The notes below the pieces were generated by a model, which saw only the letters and a program-made list of their open reading frames with translations, made no database searches and was not told the DNA's origin. This document shows positions 21,901-28,996 of a stretch of 48,696 bases of DNA, piece by piece. The position numbers and the translations under genes are program-made. The number at the start of each line of letters is the position of its first letter. Within the stretch, counting starts at the first letter, position 1. This stretch comes from an uncultured Prevotella sp. GTDB taxonomy: Bacteria; Bacteroidota; Bacteroidia; Bacteroidales; Bacteroidaceae. The stretch covers positions 1 through 48,696 of the forward strand of contig ONTZ01000021.1 in the NCBI GenBank assembly GCA_900320905.1. The letters run 5' to 3'.

Positions 21901-23539
21901 TCGGCAGGCCAAACTCAATTGGCTCACCTTTCTTCACATAGTGAGTGATTTTAAACTCATTCACCTTCTGTGTGCCGTCCGCATTCTGCCAATCAGTGAG
22001 ATCATCGGTAACCAAGCCTTGCTGTTGATATACTTTCTGTTTCTCAGGGGTTGTCGGGTTATACTGATAGTATAATTTGACATTTGACACCTTATGTATG
22101 ATATCATGAGGGATGCGTGTTTCGGTCTTTGGAATCCACTGGATAGAAGTAAAGATTATATTAAGTTCCGTATTAGAAAAAACGCCATTACCTTCTGTCG
22201 GGGCCGTATTGCTCAAAGTCCCATTAAGTGTAGTGTAGTATTTCCCATCCCCAGTCTTTAGCCTGTAATGCTGATAATCACCAAACTGCTCCAGCGTCCA
22301 AAGATCGGGATTAAACTCAGAATAAGGCTTCAGTACTGCATTCCCGTCACTAACGCCGACCATCTGATCACCTATCTTCAAGATGACTTGATAGAACTTG
22401 TCTTCTTGTACGACCTCTACAGGCAGGAAACCTGCTTTCCAAGTGTTAGTAGCAGAAGCATTATCCCAGTCCATCAAATACCATCCATCTCCATCGGCAT
22501 AGTTAAAGTAATTACCATAGATGTTCTTTATTGGGGTATATCTATTAGCAGTAGGGTCAGTAAGTGTAAACGTTGAACTATTGCCTGTCTCCAGATGATA
22601 AAGGTTTATTGTACCGTTATCTTTCCTTGGCACATTTAGAGTGCGGGTCAAATAGTCATTCGTCCCATATTTCTTGATTTTAATATTATCACCATTTTTT
22701 TCTATGGTCCATAAACCATCTTGATGATAAGCAGCCGCGGTTGCTAAAGTCCATGTCTGTTTGGATTTGCCCAAGATAGATGTTCGCGAAGAAACATTTT
22801 GCATAGTAGTAGTAAACAATCCATTAGATATTGCACTTGGGTCATCAGTATTGGAATATGTGAGATAGTGATTAACGCCTATCTCATCAAAGCGTTGATC
22901 CCAGTTGCTACGATCGGTATTATCTGTGTCATATACAGCCTTGTCTCTATAATAAATAATGAAGGCACTATTAGTCTTTAACTTTGCTATACGAAGACAA
23001 TTGTGTTGGTTATTGCGAGTATAATTCTGAATATTTGCCCAATCATAATTATGGTCCCTATACATACCATTTGCCTGGTCAGCAACTGTTGACAACTCGT
23101 AGCCACCATCAGCACGCTTATAGGAAGTAAACACTGATGCTGTGCCCTTATTGTCAGTGGATTTATAATTCCCTGCGTCAAGATAAGCATAGTTACCAGT
23201 TCTACATTTCAGATAGAATTGTCCCTCTGTGCCAGTCCTCTCCAACTTCCATTGGATGTTATTGGCGAAAGGAATAAAGTCTTTTGAGCGAAGTATGTTT
23301 GTAGCCCCACGATCAGCCAAATAACTACGAATCATACCTTCATAAAACTGGATATAAAAATAGTCATTATCCCCTTCGTCCCCTTCATTACGAAGAGCAT
23401 TAGAAGGATCCACCGTTTCAAATGCATCTGGCAATTGTGCCTGCGCCTGGGCTTGTGTATTTACAAGTATCATGGCTCCGAGCAGCAGGGCTGTACGGAG
23501 CAGTGTGGATGTATGTCTGAAAAGCAGTTTCTTTGTCAT
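15932..23539 (-). CDS. Giant secreted protein with T9SS-type tail, paralogue
   Basis: From the ATG at about 23539 the product has about 2535 residues. A longer frame opens with TTG at 23662, but the signal peptide MTKKLLFRHTSTLLRTALLL... ending in a QAQAQAQ stretch favours the downstream ATG. The N-terminal about 500 residues contain repeated blocks that look like ricin-type beta-trefoil units (FYLKCRTGNYAYLD; YRLKTGDGKYYTT; WYLMDWDNAS), which often bind glycans. The middle is clearly related to the giant protein at 6880 (RWYHYN, ADVSRYND, EPSLTMRYIFYM; IAFQPGAELLNAH; WYLLGSPLQGTISGEWY; FQRSWD). The C-terminus again looks like a type IX sorting tail, GVYIIDAETAKDRKTKKVVA plus R. Surface location is inferred and function is unknown. 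A terminator follows directly. Confidence 0.83.
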   Translation of the reverse strand: MTKKLLFRHTSTLLRTALLLGAMILVNTQAQAQAQLPDAFETVDPSNALRNEGDEGDNDYFYIQFYEGMIRSYLADRGATNILRSKDFIPFANNIQWKLERTGTEGQFYLKCRTGNYAYLDAGNYKSTDNKGTASVFTSYKRADGGYELSTVADQANGMYRDHNYDWANIQNYTRNNQHNCLRIAKLKTNSAFIIYYRDKAVYDTDNTDRSNWDQRFDEIGVNHYLTYSNTDDPSAISNGLFTTTMQNVSSRTSILGKSKQTWTLATAAAYHQDGLWTIEKNGDNIKIKKYGTNDYLTRTLNVPRKDNGTINLYHLETGNSSTFTLTDPTANRYTPIKNIYGNYFNYADGDGWYLMDWDNASATNTWKAGFLPVEVVQEDKFYQVILKIGDQMVGVSDGNAVLKPYSEFNPDLWTLEQFGDYQHYRLKTGDGKYYTTLNGTLSNTAPTEGNGVFSNTELNIIFTSIQWIPKTETRIPHDIIHKVSNVKLYYQYNPTTPEKQKVYQQQGLVTDDLTDWQNADGTQKVNEFKITHYVKKGEPIEFGLPTTLGANNDHRFYQRWYHYNDETCDTAYPDGSDIEGLKNHLKLKTSAGEVMGYLYNNGLVTGEELDWPVVFPGAKKYESHLFTYNNSDGNSFTLAADVSRYNDFNYQNESSHLDGKLQEPSLTMRYIFYMRDAKEMANKLMACTGDKWLEEKTIHFPAKRLKYEDSKKDAYKGEFVGLKHIFRDYWVFNGDASDDNLVSAVINNTSGNLRFVVEPGSTGITEGGKDNKCYYLYDEGKPAASSYGDSRFVAFKYPGEQVNAAGEENPAYLKVYFDYGGNSYQVAKFTLIFDKDTSTLPWTSVNGSDKVQGSDRDPNELAKTADLIAKITFDYPKGATYKTASEKTAHNNGIINGWWTEIQNSSPLPLTFDNTNYGFDGENPSWGSYAMVSTMPTRWGNNKTALPVDHETYGYNIAPDDGMQSAFLYIDASEQPGDICQIPFTGEFCSGDKLMCTGWISGSNKVINDNRCPGSVTITVKGSRKEGGETVTDDIYRFCPGQCYELDNGTGVDGNVGATHVVWQQFYFEFKINRKYERQWVEVNNNCVSSTGGDFMLDNIEVYAMVPEVDPELNTPLCVNKEASEMQLLKLDIEFDPLIVASGVNTGAVEGDNNFGLVFLEKDVFLKTLKDGLKTYNHIDISLAQVEENVNAGVYKDITGTYKQAYEAAFDAALLGKHDAIWDSKVPNANAGRGVLNYHWNHHFEKNESYTFIKAVNRLAPVFGYENSDGKKYIILNGNFPKLPWKVNTDYYIIYYNDGITDISMRYQDFNICSDCNKAKVFRLNPPFKIISLESSDETYEAEVCEGRIPTVLTDLMGYDTAGHSVQLTDINFDWWLGNLNASPKVVATIEKYHSQVSSKGVRLDEALSTLRAYYPGITTLDGIVKHLSETPNLTENMIEYLQELVDNGELILHQKSINIPAKKVSEDDPYCYFVACPIHDGDFETALNAKYPEAVAYFCDEPQGLALKIGEKAPSLKCGFVSDENGFPSYAYPADSDPVLSIRLAKKAQFETVQHGEKSEEPKSWDANTNLNYLWLPIRNASTTIKMSDDYNVYLASTDDPVGDKAIYTEVKTTGGSLPIVGKIVKLQARESTPNGYNRLCIYFTDNFEVREGYTYTLSLPFRDAADANSCDGTLLLNLKIVPDYEVWTGAADNTDWNNDQNWRRADGNLSTPTTESTDGSARNNNELLISSDLPNTSPLYGYTTNYANYRTAIDRILRKGFAPLYCTHVLMKNNEWGNAPVLYDALDNQTSLSAAPFPNLRDNTSTPILKFDMQARLYDIWEDTYGSAPDKGRTGDLIAEMYQINSCDEIAFQPGAELLNAHLLNYNNAWVEYELNNNRWYLLGSPLQGTISGEWYAPSGTAQQKTTYYENVTFGPGYDRYSPAVFQRSWDKAKAVLYEVGSTYSTADNPDDLVDNGSAQQGAWTDNNAWNVNGADRYLDRLGYKPMVGKKANVAIKGVWSNTYNDATVDYTQGAFSVLVNNGLKGFDQSEGKAIIRLPKEDTMYDYYKFSEKGVDDGGTDTDLSAVQSNLNRAKNRGRLKTDLLLPASTRKTEASASRYGDQRTYTRVPTTETALKAMTVDNFTETVSAGASNLGYYLVENPFTCGLDMERFFAANTGLEKKYWLLTTAESGQSPRQQLVQQAPNGEWVTADGNNFVAAKAKVAPGQGFFVQATTAGPVASVTFNKEMQAQTRYGAKTGARTFKVVVGTKQKMTTKTETITMDDGTTKTVTIEVPVTDNSGNYVVEDITDDVKVSTYVQSTGDGKDFPLKARTRSADDADDLGMVITAERGEQQSSALVMQREGASNDFLPEEDTETFINSDLENVPTVYTLCGRLATTINSIHDFRSLPVGVESNSSSPCTLTFQGVELLGDSVAFYDALEQKLMPLESGMKVTVSGQTQNRYYIVRSLNQKVAAEETHLQIFTEGLTAKVIASTAEPIVSIRCYDTAGRLIHSASPQSAEYGFTLPVAGVYIIDAETAKDRKTKKVVAR

Positions 23540-23586
23540 CGCTTTATCTCGTTTTATGTCGTTACACATTATTATATATATTAATC

Positions 23587-23606
23587 CCCGGCAGCGCGCT
23601 GCCGGG
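23587..23606 (-). promoter_or_regulatory. 20-bp palindrome in the leader of the second giant gene
   Basis: CCCGGCAGCGCGCTGCCGGG is a perfect 20-bp palindrome about 48 bases upstream of the ATG. In RNA it would be a very stable hairpin, but no T-run follows, so it is a leader structure or binding site rather than a usual terminator. Confidence 0.5.
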
Positions 23607-23718
23607 ACATGATATTTTTCGTTTGATGCACAATCCGATAAAGGCTCAACATGCCATTCCAAAGTCAGAATATGTTGCCTAAAATTCTGGGCAAGCCATA
23701 CCCCAGGGGGTAAAACGT

Positions 23719-24012
23719 GCCCCAGATTCGGGGCAGACTTTCCCGAGGTCAGAATTCCTTGCCCCAGATTCAGGGCATACTTTTCCGAGGTAGGAATTCC
23801 TTGCCCCAGATTCGGGGCAGACTTTCCCGAGGTCTAAATTATTTGCCCCAGATTCAGGGCATACTTTTCCGAGGTCAGAATTCCTTGCCCCAGATTCAGG
23901 GCAGACTTTCCCGGGGGCGGAATTTCTTCCCTGAGATCCGGGGCAGACTTTCCCGGGGTCGGAATTTCTTCCCTGAGATTCGGGGCAGACTTTCCCGAGG
24001 TGGGGATAGGAT
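23719..24012. repeat. Seven-copy 42-bp tandem repeat array
   Basis: Seven head-to-tail 42-bp units start at 23719, 23761, 23803, 23845, 23887, 23929 and 23971. A diverged eighth lies at about 23677-23718. Each unit contains a short hairpin such as GCCCC-AGATTC-GGGGC and the block TTTCCCGAGG. Units 1-4 alternate between two variants (CGGGGCAGACTTTCCCGAGG and CAGGGCATACTTTTCCGAGG), so an 84-bp pair was probably duplicated. Because 42 is a multiple of three and no unit has a stop in some frames, long frames with 14-residue repeats open on both strands. Neither has a believable start, so I treat the array as non-coding. It fills the gap between fic and the second giant gene. Confidence 0.95.
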
Positions 24013-24063
24013 TCTGGCACGAAAAGGGGCTTTACTAATGACAGTTTTTTCCTGAGGGATGCA

Positions 24064-25140
24064 CTATGAGCGTGTAATAACCACATGCCACTTATAGCGA
24101 CCTTGCCTCTGTACCACATATCCTTTGTCCAAAAGAAGTTTCATCGTCTTTTGCACCGCAGAGCGTTGGATACCCAAAATAGAAACCAACGCGGCCTGAG
24201 TTATATTCGGATTACCTCTCATCTCGTCAAGTATGATTGGCACTGTTGGACTGTTGAAAGTGACACGCTCTCCGTCAAACCACCATATATCCGGATTTTT
24301 CTCTGTCAGGAAGTCCACATAACCGTTAATCTCCTCTGTCATTAATTGCACAAAGTAATTATAGAACGGCAGAATCTGTTCAAGTGTAGCATGTGCTCCA
24401 TCAGAAGGTGCTCTCCCCACTTGAAGGTCTGCCCGGTGCAGGGCTTCTAAGTATTCCTGTTTCTTCCGAGAGCGAACCACAACCATCGGGTAGTTGTGAC
24501 GAGCCAGAATGTAGTTCACCAACAGGCGGGCGATACGACCGTTTCCATCCTCGAAGGGGTGGATGCGGATGTAACGATAGTGGAACAGAATGGCCAATTC
24601 GACAGGAGTAAGTTCCTTCTTAGCCTCTTCCTCCCGATACCACCACACCAGGTCACTCATCAATGCCGGTGTCTCTTCGGGAGAGGCATAATCGAAACGG
24701 TCGCCATATCGTGTGATAACCGAATTGGGCCGTGTCTTGTACTGCCCGGCATGGATAGTATAAGATGTGGTCACACCTCCGGGGAGGTTGCGATACACCT
24801 CATAGTCCTCACGCAGAAGTGTCTTATGGAGTTGCCTGATAAATGTTTCTGTCAGCGGATGTACCGACATAGTGGCCTCCTCTGTCATCATCTTCAGACC
24901 TACATCACTGGCCTTCATCTCCTCCAAGTCGCGCATCTCTGCTTCCTGAACGACACGGCCGAAGAGCAGCAAGAGTTCTGTCTGACCGTAAGTCAAGGTA
25001 TTGCCCTCAATATGATTTGAGTTGTAGTTAAAATCAATAGAGAACCGCCTACTAAACTTTTCCTGATCGTACTGATTCAGTGGCTGCATCTTCTGCCAAC
25101 GCTCCAAGGCTCTCTCAAATTGTTCTATAATCGTCTCCAT
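24064..25140 (-). CDS. Fic-family protein adenylyltransferase
   Basis: The 358-residue product has the canonical Fic motif HPFEDGNGRIAR at 194-205, with the catalytic His and the phosphate-binding GNGR, so it should transfer AMP from ATP to a protein hydroxyl. An N-terminal inhibitory motif SNHIEG (41-46, of the S/T-x-x-x-E-G/N type) marks a class II Fic that is auto-inhibited by its own helix. The C-terminal about 55 residues form a winged helix-turn-helix (ITQAALVSILGIQRSAVQKT), a common architecture in bacterial Fic proteins that may bind DNA or regulate activity. No antitoxin gene is beside it, which fits self-inhibition. It has its own promoter (25170-25200). Confidence 0.93.
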   Translation of the reverse strand: METIIEQFERALERWQKMQPLNQYDQEKFSRRFSIDFNYNSNHIEGNTLTYGQTELLLLFGRVVQEAEMRDLEEMKASDVGLKMMTEEATMSVHPLTETFIRQLHKTLLREDYEVYRNLPGGVTTSYTIHAGQYKTRPNSVITRYGDRFDYASPEETPALMSDLVWWYREEEAKKELTPVELAILFHYRYIRIHPFEDGNGRIARLLVNYILARHNYPMVVVRSRKKQEYLEALHRADLQVGRAPSDGAHATLEQILPFYNYFVQLMTEEINGYVDFLTEKNPDIWWFDGERVTFNSPTVPIILDEMRGNPNITQAALVSILGIQRSAVQKTMKLLLDKGYVVQRQGRYKWHVVITRS

Positions 25141-25169
25141 CTTATTAAAATTTTGTTTAATTTCGGCGA

Positions 25170-25200
25170 CAAAGATAACACTTTTTTACGAAACAACCAA
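25170..25200 (-). promoter_or_regulatory. fic promoter
   Basis: A -7 box TATCTTTG (25170-25177) with TTGG 19 bases upstream (25197-25200) on the minus strand. The predicted leader is about 25-30 bases to the ATG at 25140. Confidence 0.65.
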
Positions 25201-25204
25201 GAGT

Positions 25205-25289
25205 GACCACCTTTTTCGGGTGGTCATTGACCACCTTTTATACATTTTTAGTGCTTGTACCACCAAAATTAGTGGCCTTGTACCACTAA
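25205..25289. repeat. Short repeats between the fimbrial operon and fic
   Basis: GACCACC occurs at 25205-25211 and 25229-25235, with its inverse GGTGGTC at 25219-25225, just upstream of the fic -33 box. Next, CTTGTACCAC is repeated at 25254-25263 and 25277-25286, and TTAGTGG (25269-25275) faces CCACTAA (25283-25289). The last pair is followed on the minus strand by TTTT and could end the fimbrial transcript. The GGTGGTC cluster looks like an operator. The rest of 25290-25389 shows nothing. Confidence 0.5.
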
Positions 25290-25389
25290 ACGGAGGAGCG
25301 TCTGGATTGTGCTTCAATAAGTCAAAGAACGCTATAAGCAAATGGAGAGCGAAATATATTTCGACTCTTCCTGGTATTTTGTTTATATT

Positions 25390-27123
25390 TTATGGTACCT
25401 GCAAAATAACGTCACACGTAAAACTATAAGTAAACTGGCTGCCAGATGGCCCAAGTTTCACTGTGACAGTTACAGCAGTCGTATAGGTCCCTGAGGAAAG
25501 ATTGTTGTTCAACTCACCGATGATGTAATAGGTGGATGAGTCGTATGCGAACGGTGTCTTTATCATTTTACCATCACCAGAAGGATTTGGCGTATCGTCA
25601 CCTTTGGTCTTCCATGAAACAGACTGTACCTGTACCTCTGGATTACTAAAGTCACGCCATTCAGTATCTGTTCGTTTCTTAACGTAGGGCTGGAGGGCAA
25701 TGAAACCACCTGTGCTGAAGGTGGCCTTCAGGGCATCGCTGCTGAGCGTCACGGCAGGATAGCCGGCGATGGGCACGAAGGCGATGGGCTCGATGCGGAA
25801 CTGCCAGTCAGTCAGCACAACCGGGATGATGCGATAGTCGTTGCGGGCGATGTAGTTCCACTTGTAATTGGGTGCTGATGCGTCGGTACTCTGACTATTG
25901 ACCAGTGCATGGCTATAGACAACATCAGTTCCACTACCAGTTTTGATTCCTAATGACAGATAGAACATACCAGAGCCATTGCCAGGTGCTTCACTCTCGT
26001 TGACATAGAAAATAAATCTAACGGGATTATTAGAAGCCTTAGTGTGACTACCGGCTGCTACAGAATTACCACTTGTCGGATACAGTGTCATGTTGCCTTT
26101 TGGAGCATTTGTTGGAAGGTTAGGCTGGATATCTCCATGAGTGACAACCTCCATAGAGCCGTGTCCTGCATCGCTCAAGTTGGGCAGGAGTTTGAGGTTG
26201 TCATCCGCATTTTTCGTTATTTCTGTCAGTGAGATGGAATGAATCGTAGCATCGGTCTCCCCGTCATTATATACATCCACTTCTATCTTCGCCATCATAC
26301 GGATGACAATCAATTCTATCGTCTCCGTTTCTGCAGTCACCGCAATGGTCTGCACGTTGCTCATCGGGATGCCCTTGGCACCGAATCCGTTATCAGTGGC
26401 AGTAACATCAAAATTGTTGCCTGCTATATTGACAGTCTGTGCATCAACATTATCTGCAGTGACTGTTGCGCCTGTAGTGAAACCAATGGAATAAAACTTA
26501 TTCTGCTGATATGTATTGTCATTGGTATAGAATTCTGTATCAGTAGTACCTGTAGGTAGGTTTGAATTAACTGTTCCTTCAACAGCATCACCACTACTAC
26601 TTTGATACCTTGTTCCTGCACTTGCACTACTGCCACTTTCATTTCCTCCGCCATTCGGTTCGTTGCCTCCTGTTGGATCATCATTATCGCCACGGGTACG
26701 GGCAGACTTAGCAGTGGCATCACCAGAGCCGCTGATTCCCAACAGCGACATCACCACCTTGGGCGACATGTTGGCAAAGGAATAGAAACGATAAGTGCCG
26801 GTAGCAGGCAGTTCCACATAGTTATCAATCTCTTGATCAGGTTCGCCAGAAGGCTTGCAGGCATAGATGGAAACCACTTTGTCGTCTGTATTATTAACAG
26901 CAACTACCGTCCAGACGTTCATCATCTCTGCGGTAACGGCATTGGCACCATCCTGCCAGGCACGGGTTCTCTGCGAGCCTTCTACTCCCACATTCAGACG
27001 GACGCGCACCTTGCCGTCGGGCTGTATGCCCCCACCCTGCCCAGTTGTATCGTCGCTCTGGCAGGCTGTCAGCAGCAGCAAGGCAAAGAGTGCTATATGA
27101 TTAATAATCCTATGTTTCATCAT
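25390..27123 (-). CDS. Fimbrial accessory/tip lipoprotein, paralogue B
   Basis: From the ATG at 27123 the product has 577 residues. It starts with a lipoprotein signal ending LLLTACQSD (lipobox LTAC). I chose this start because AAGGA lies 5 bases upstream and gives a normal signal peptide. A more distal ATG (27177) overlaps the previous stop as ATGA but would add a 18-residue polar extension. An N-terminal stretch rich in Arg (GVEGSQRTRAWQ) recalls the arginine-protease processing site of type V pilins. It is a clear paralogue of the gene just upstream: EMMNVWTVV, YRFYSFANM, GIPMSNVQT, LIVIRMMAKIEVDVYNDG and WNYIARNDYRIIPVVL recur in the same order. The role as tip or accessory fimbrillin is inferred from operon position. 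Confidence 0.82.
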   Translation of the reverse strand: MMKHRIINHIALFALLLLTACQSDDTTGQGGGIQPDGKVRVRLNVGVEGSQRTRAWQDGANAVTAEMMNVWTVVAVNNTDDKVVSIYACKPSGEPDQEIDNYVELPATGTYRFYSFANMSPKVVMSLLGISGSGDATAKSARTRGDNDDPTGGNEPNGGGNESGSSASAGTRYQSSSGDAVEGTVNSNLPTGTTDTEFYTNDNTYQQNKFYSIGFTTGATVTADNVDAQTVNIAGNNFDVTATDNGFGAKGIPMSNVQTIAVTAETETIELIVIRMMAKIEVDVYNDGETDATIHSISLTEITKNADDNLKLLPNLSDAGHGSMEVVTHGDIQPNLPTNAPKGNMTLYPTSGNSVAAGSHTKASNNPVRFIFYVNESEAPGNGSGMFYLSLGIKTGSGTDVVYSHALVNSQSTDASAPNYKWNYIARNDYRIIPVVLTDWQFRIEPIAFVPIAGYPAVTLSSDALKATFSTGGFIALQPYVKKRTDTEWRDFSNPEVQVQSVSWKTKGDDTPNPSGDGKMIKTPFAYDSSTYYIIGELNNNLSSGTYTTAVTVTVKLGPSGSQFTYSFTCDVILQVP

Positions 27124-27173
27124 TTTTTCCTTATATAAAGATAGAATAGTCTGTTGTTGGTAGCCTGCACCTC

Positions 27174-28976
27174 TCATCGACTGTGGGGCATATGGCGCGC
27201 CGTGCCGACACCTCGTCGGCGGGCATACATCATCTGCTCGGTATCGAGAATCATATAGAGCCGATAGGTCATCACGCGGGGAACACTGGTTCCCTGTCTA
27301 TAGATGTTGACCGTGAACTCATGATAGACCTTCTTGTCTTCAGAAAGGGCAGCACCCGGGTCGGCGATATAGCCAAAGATAAAGGGCTTGTAGGTCGTGC
27401 CGCCACTGGGATCCCATTGTGGAGTCGCTGAATTGGCATACCACACCGGAGCACCCCCCACCTCGTCGCCATCGGTAAGAGTGGTAATATAGTCTTCTGA
27501 GCCTGTGCGGTAGAAGCCGCCGTCTCCTGTTGTCGTCTTAGCGGATGTCGTCCAAGTATTCCAAGACGAGGCAAAAGCATCTTCTGCCAGTCCCCATGAT
27601 GTGGTGGCATAGGTGCCTGAAGGGGCTGTGGTCGTGAATGGAACAACCGTGTTATCACTCATCTTGGTGACAGTGGGTACCAGATGGAAGTGTCCGTAGT
27701 CATGGAAATTGATAGAGAACAGTCCGTCCTCGTCCTTCACCGAGGCTGGATAGACGCCGATAGCAGGGAAGTCGTAGGGGATAATGTCGAGTTTGTAGTC
27801 ATCCAGTACGACGGGAATGATACGATAGTCATTGCGGGCGATGTAATTCCATTTGTTGTCATCGTCAGTTGTTGCGCCCTTATAGTCTATCAGCGCATAA
27901 CGCGCCTCAGTCTCACCCATAATCTGTAATTTCAGATAGAAATGTCCGTAGGCATTGGTAGGTGTACCACTTTCATTGACATAGAAACTGACGGTTTCAT
28001 AATTTCCACTTGCCAGAGTTTTTGCCGACGAGACGCCCTTGTTCACAGTGACTGTCAGGTCTGACGTCGCTGCGCCCGATCCAAGGTTTGGACTAATATC
28101 GCCATGATGGTAGGGCATATCGTCATGATTGGCTAAGACAGGAAGGACCTTTAAGTTATCAGAAACGTTCCGGTTCACATCCGTCAGTGTGACAGACTGG
28201 ATAGTTAGATCAGAACCTCTGTCGTTATAAAGCCGCAATTCTATCTTCGCCATCATACGAATGACGATAAGGTCGAACGTCGTACTGCTGGTGATTGTCT
28301 TCGTCTGCACGTTACTCATCGGGATGCCTTTGGCTCCGAATCCGTTATCAGCGGCGGTTGGATCAAAATTGTTGCCGTTAATCCCGATGGTACGATTATC
28401 AATCGCTGTAACGCCCTGCGGGTTGTTATTGGATCCACTTGGATAGATATGACCAAGGTCACTTATTGGTCCAGTATTACCAGGTAAGTCATCCCCTATA
28501 GCCTTCTTTTCAATCACATCGTTTGCTGAAGGTACAGGAACACTACCCGTAGGCAAGCCTAATAACGATTCAAGACTTGAGCCACCAATATTCGCAAACG
28601 AATAGAAACGATATTCCCCCGTAGGCAATTCGGTGACGATATCCACCTCACGGTCATCATCGGTACCTGCCGTATAAGTACCTGTAGGTTTGCAGGACTG
28701 TATCTCTTTTACAGCATCGGTTGCAGCATCAACGATAATAACAGTCCAGAGGTTCATCATCTCGTCATTGGTAGCCCAAGTGTCGCGCCAGTCTGCCCTG
28801 GTGCGCGCATCGGCAGACGAGGAACCTGCGGGAGAAATGTGTAACCTTACTTCTACAAGTTGAGGGGATTCTGGTTCACCTCCGCCTTGTTCCAATGCCT
28901 CGTCGCTCTGACAGGCTGTCAGCAGAAACAAAACAAAGAGGGCGATATAATATGGAGATTTGAACCATTTCATCAT
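27174..28976 (-). CDS. Fimbrial accessory/tip lipoprotein, paralogue A
   Basis: The 600-residue product has a lipoprotein signal ending FLLTACQSD, then a fimbrillin-like N-terminal domain with ARTRADWRD (possible arginine-protease site), EMMNLWTVII, YRFYSFANI, GIPMSNVQTK and IRMMAKIELRLYNDRG. A C-terminal region of about 200 residues ends in an Arg-rich tail (YARRRGVGTARHMPHSR) that its paralogue lacks. It follows the previous fimbrial gene by 20 bases. In P. gingivalis the genes after mfa2 encode tip proteins Mfa3-Mfa5. This and the next gene occupy that place, so a tip or adhesin role is likely. Confidence 0.82.
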   Translation of the reverse strand: MMKWFKSPYYIALFVLFLLTACQSDEALEQGGGEPESPQLVEVRLHISPAGSSSADARTRADWRDTWATNDEMMNLWTVIIVDAATDAVKEIQSCKPTGTYTAGTDDDREVDIVTELPTGEYRFYSFANIGGSSLESLLGLPTGSVPVPSANDVIEKKAIGDDLPGNTGPISDLGHIYPSGSNNNPQGVTAIDNRTIGINGNNFDPTAADNGFGAKGIPMSNVQTKTITSSTTFDLIVIRMMAKIELRLYNDRGSDLTIQSVTLTDVNRNVSDNLKVLPVLANHDDMPYHHGDISPNLGSGAATSDLTVTVNKGVSSAKTLASGNYETVSFYVNESGTPTNAYGHFYLKLQIMGETEARYALIDYKGATTDDDNKWNYIARNDYRIIPVVLDDYKLDIIPYDFPAIGVYPASVKDEDGLFSINFHDYGHFHLVPTVTKMSDNTVVPFTTTAPSGTYATTSWGLAEDAFASSWNTWTTSAKTTTGDGGFYRTGSEDYITTLTDGDEVGGAPVWYANSATPQWDPSGGTTYKPFIFGYIADPGAALSEDKKVYHEFTVNIYRQGTSVPRVMTYRLYMILDTEQMMYARRRGVGTARHMPHSR

Positions 28977-28996
28977 TCAATCAGTTATAGAGGTTT

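Noticed and set aside
23719-24012. CRISPR array
   Set aside because: Units are contiguous with no unique spacers and no cas genes are nearby.
23679-24119. 146-residue minus-strand frame with 14-residue repeats (GKVCPESGARNSDL)
   Set aside because: It starts inside fic in another frame, has no promoter or signal, and its repeats simply reflect the 42-bp DNA unit. The plus-strand frame 23717-24055 is open for the same reason.
25220-25429. Plus-strand 69-residue frame upstream of fic
   Set aside because: It crosses operator-like repeats and the end of the fimbrial operon, with no family resemblance and no promoter.
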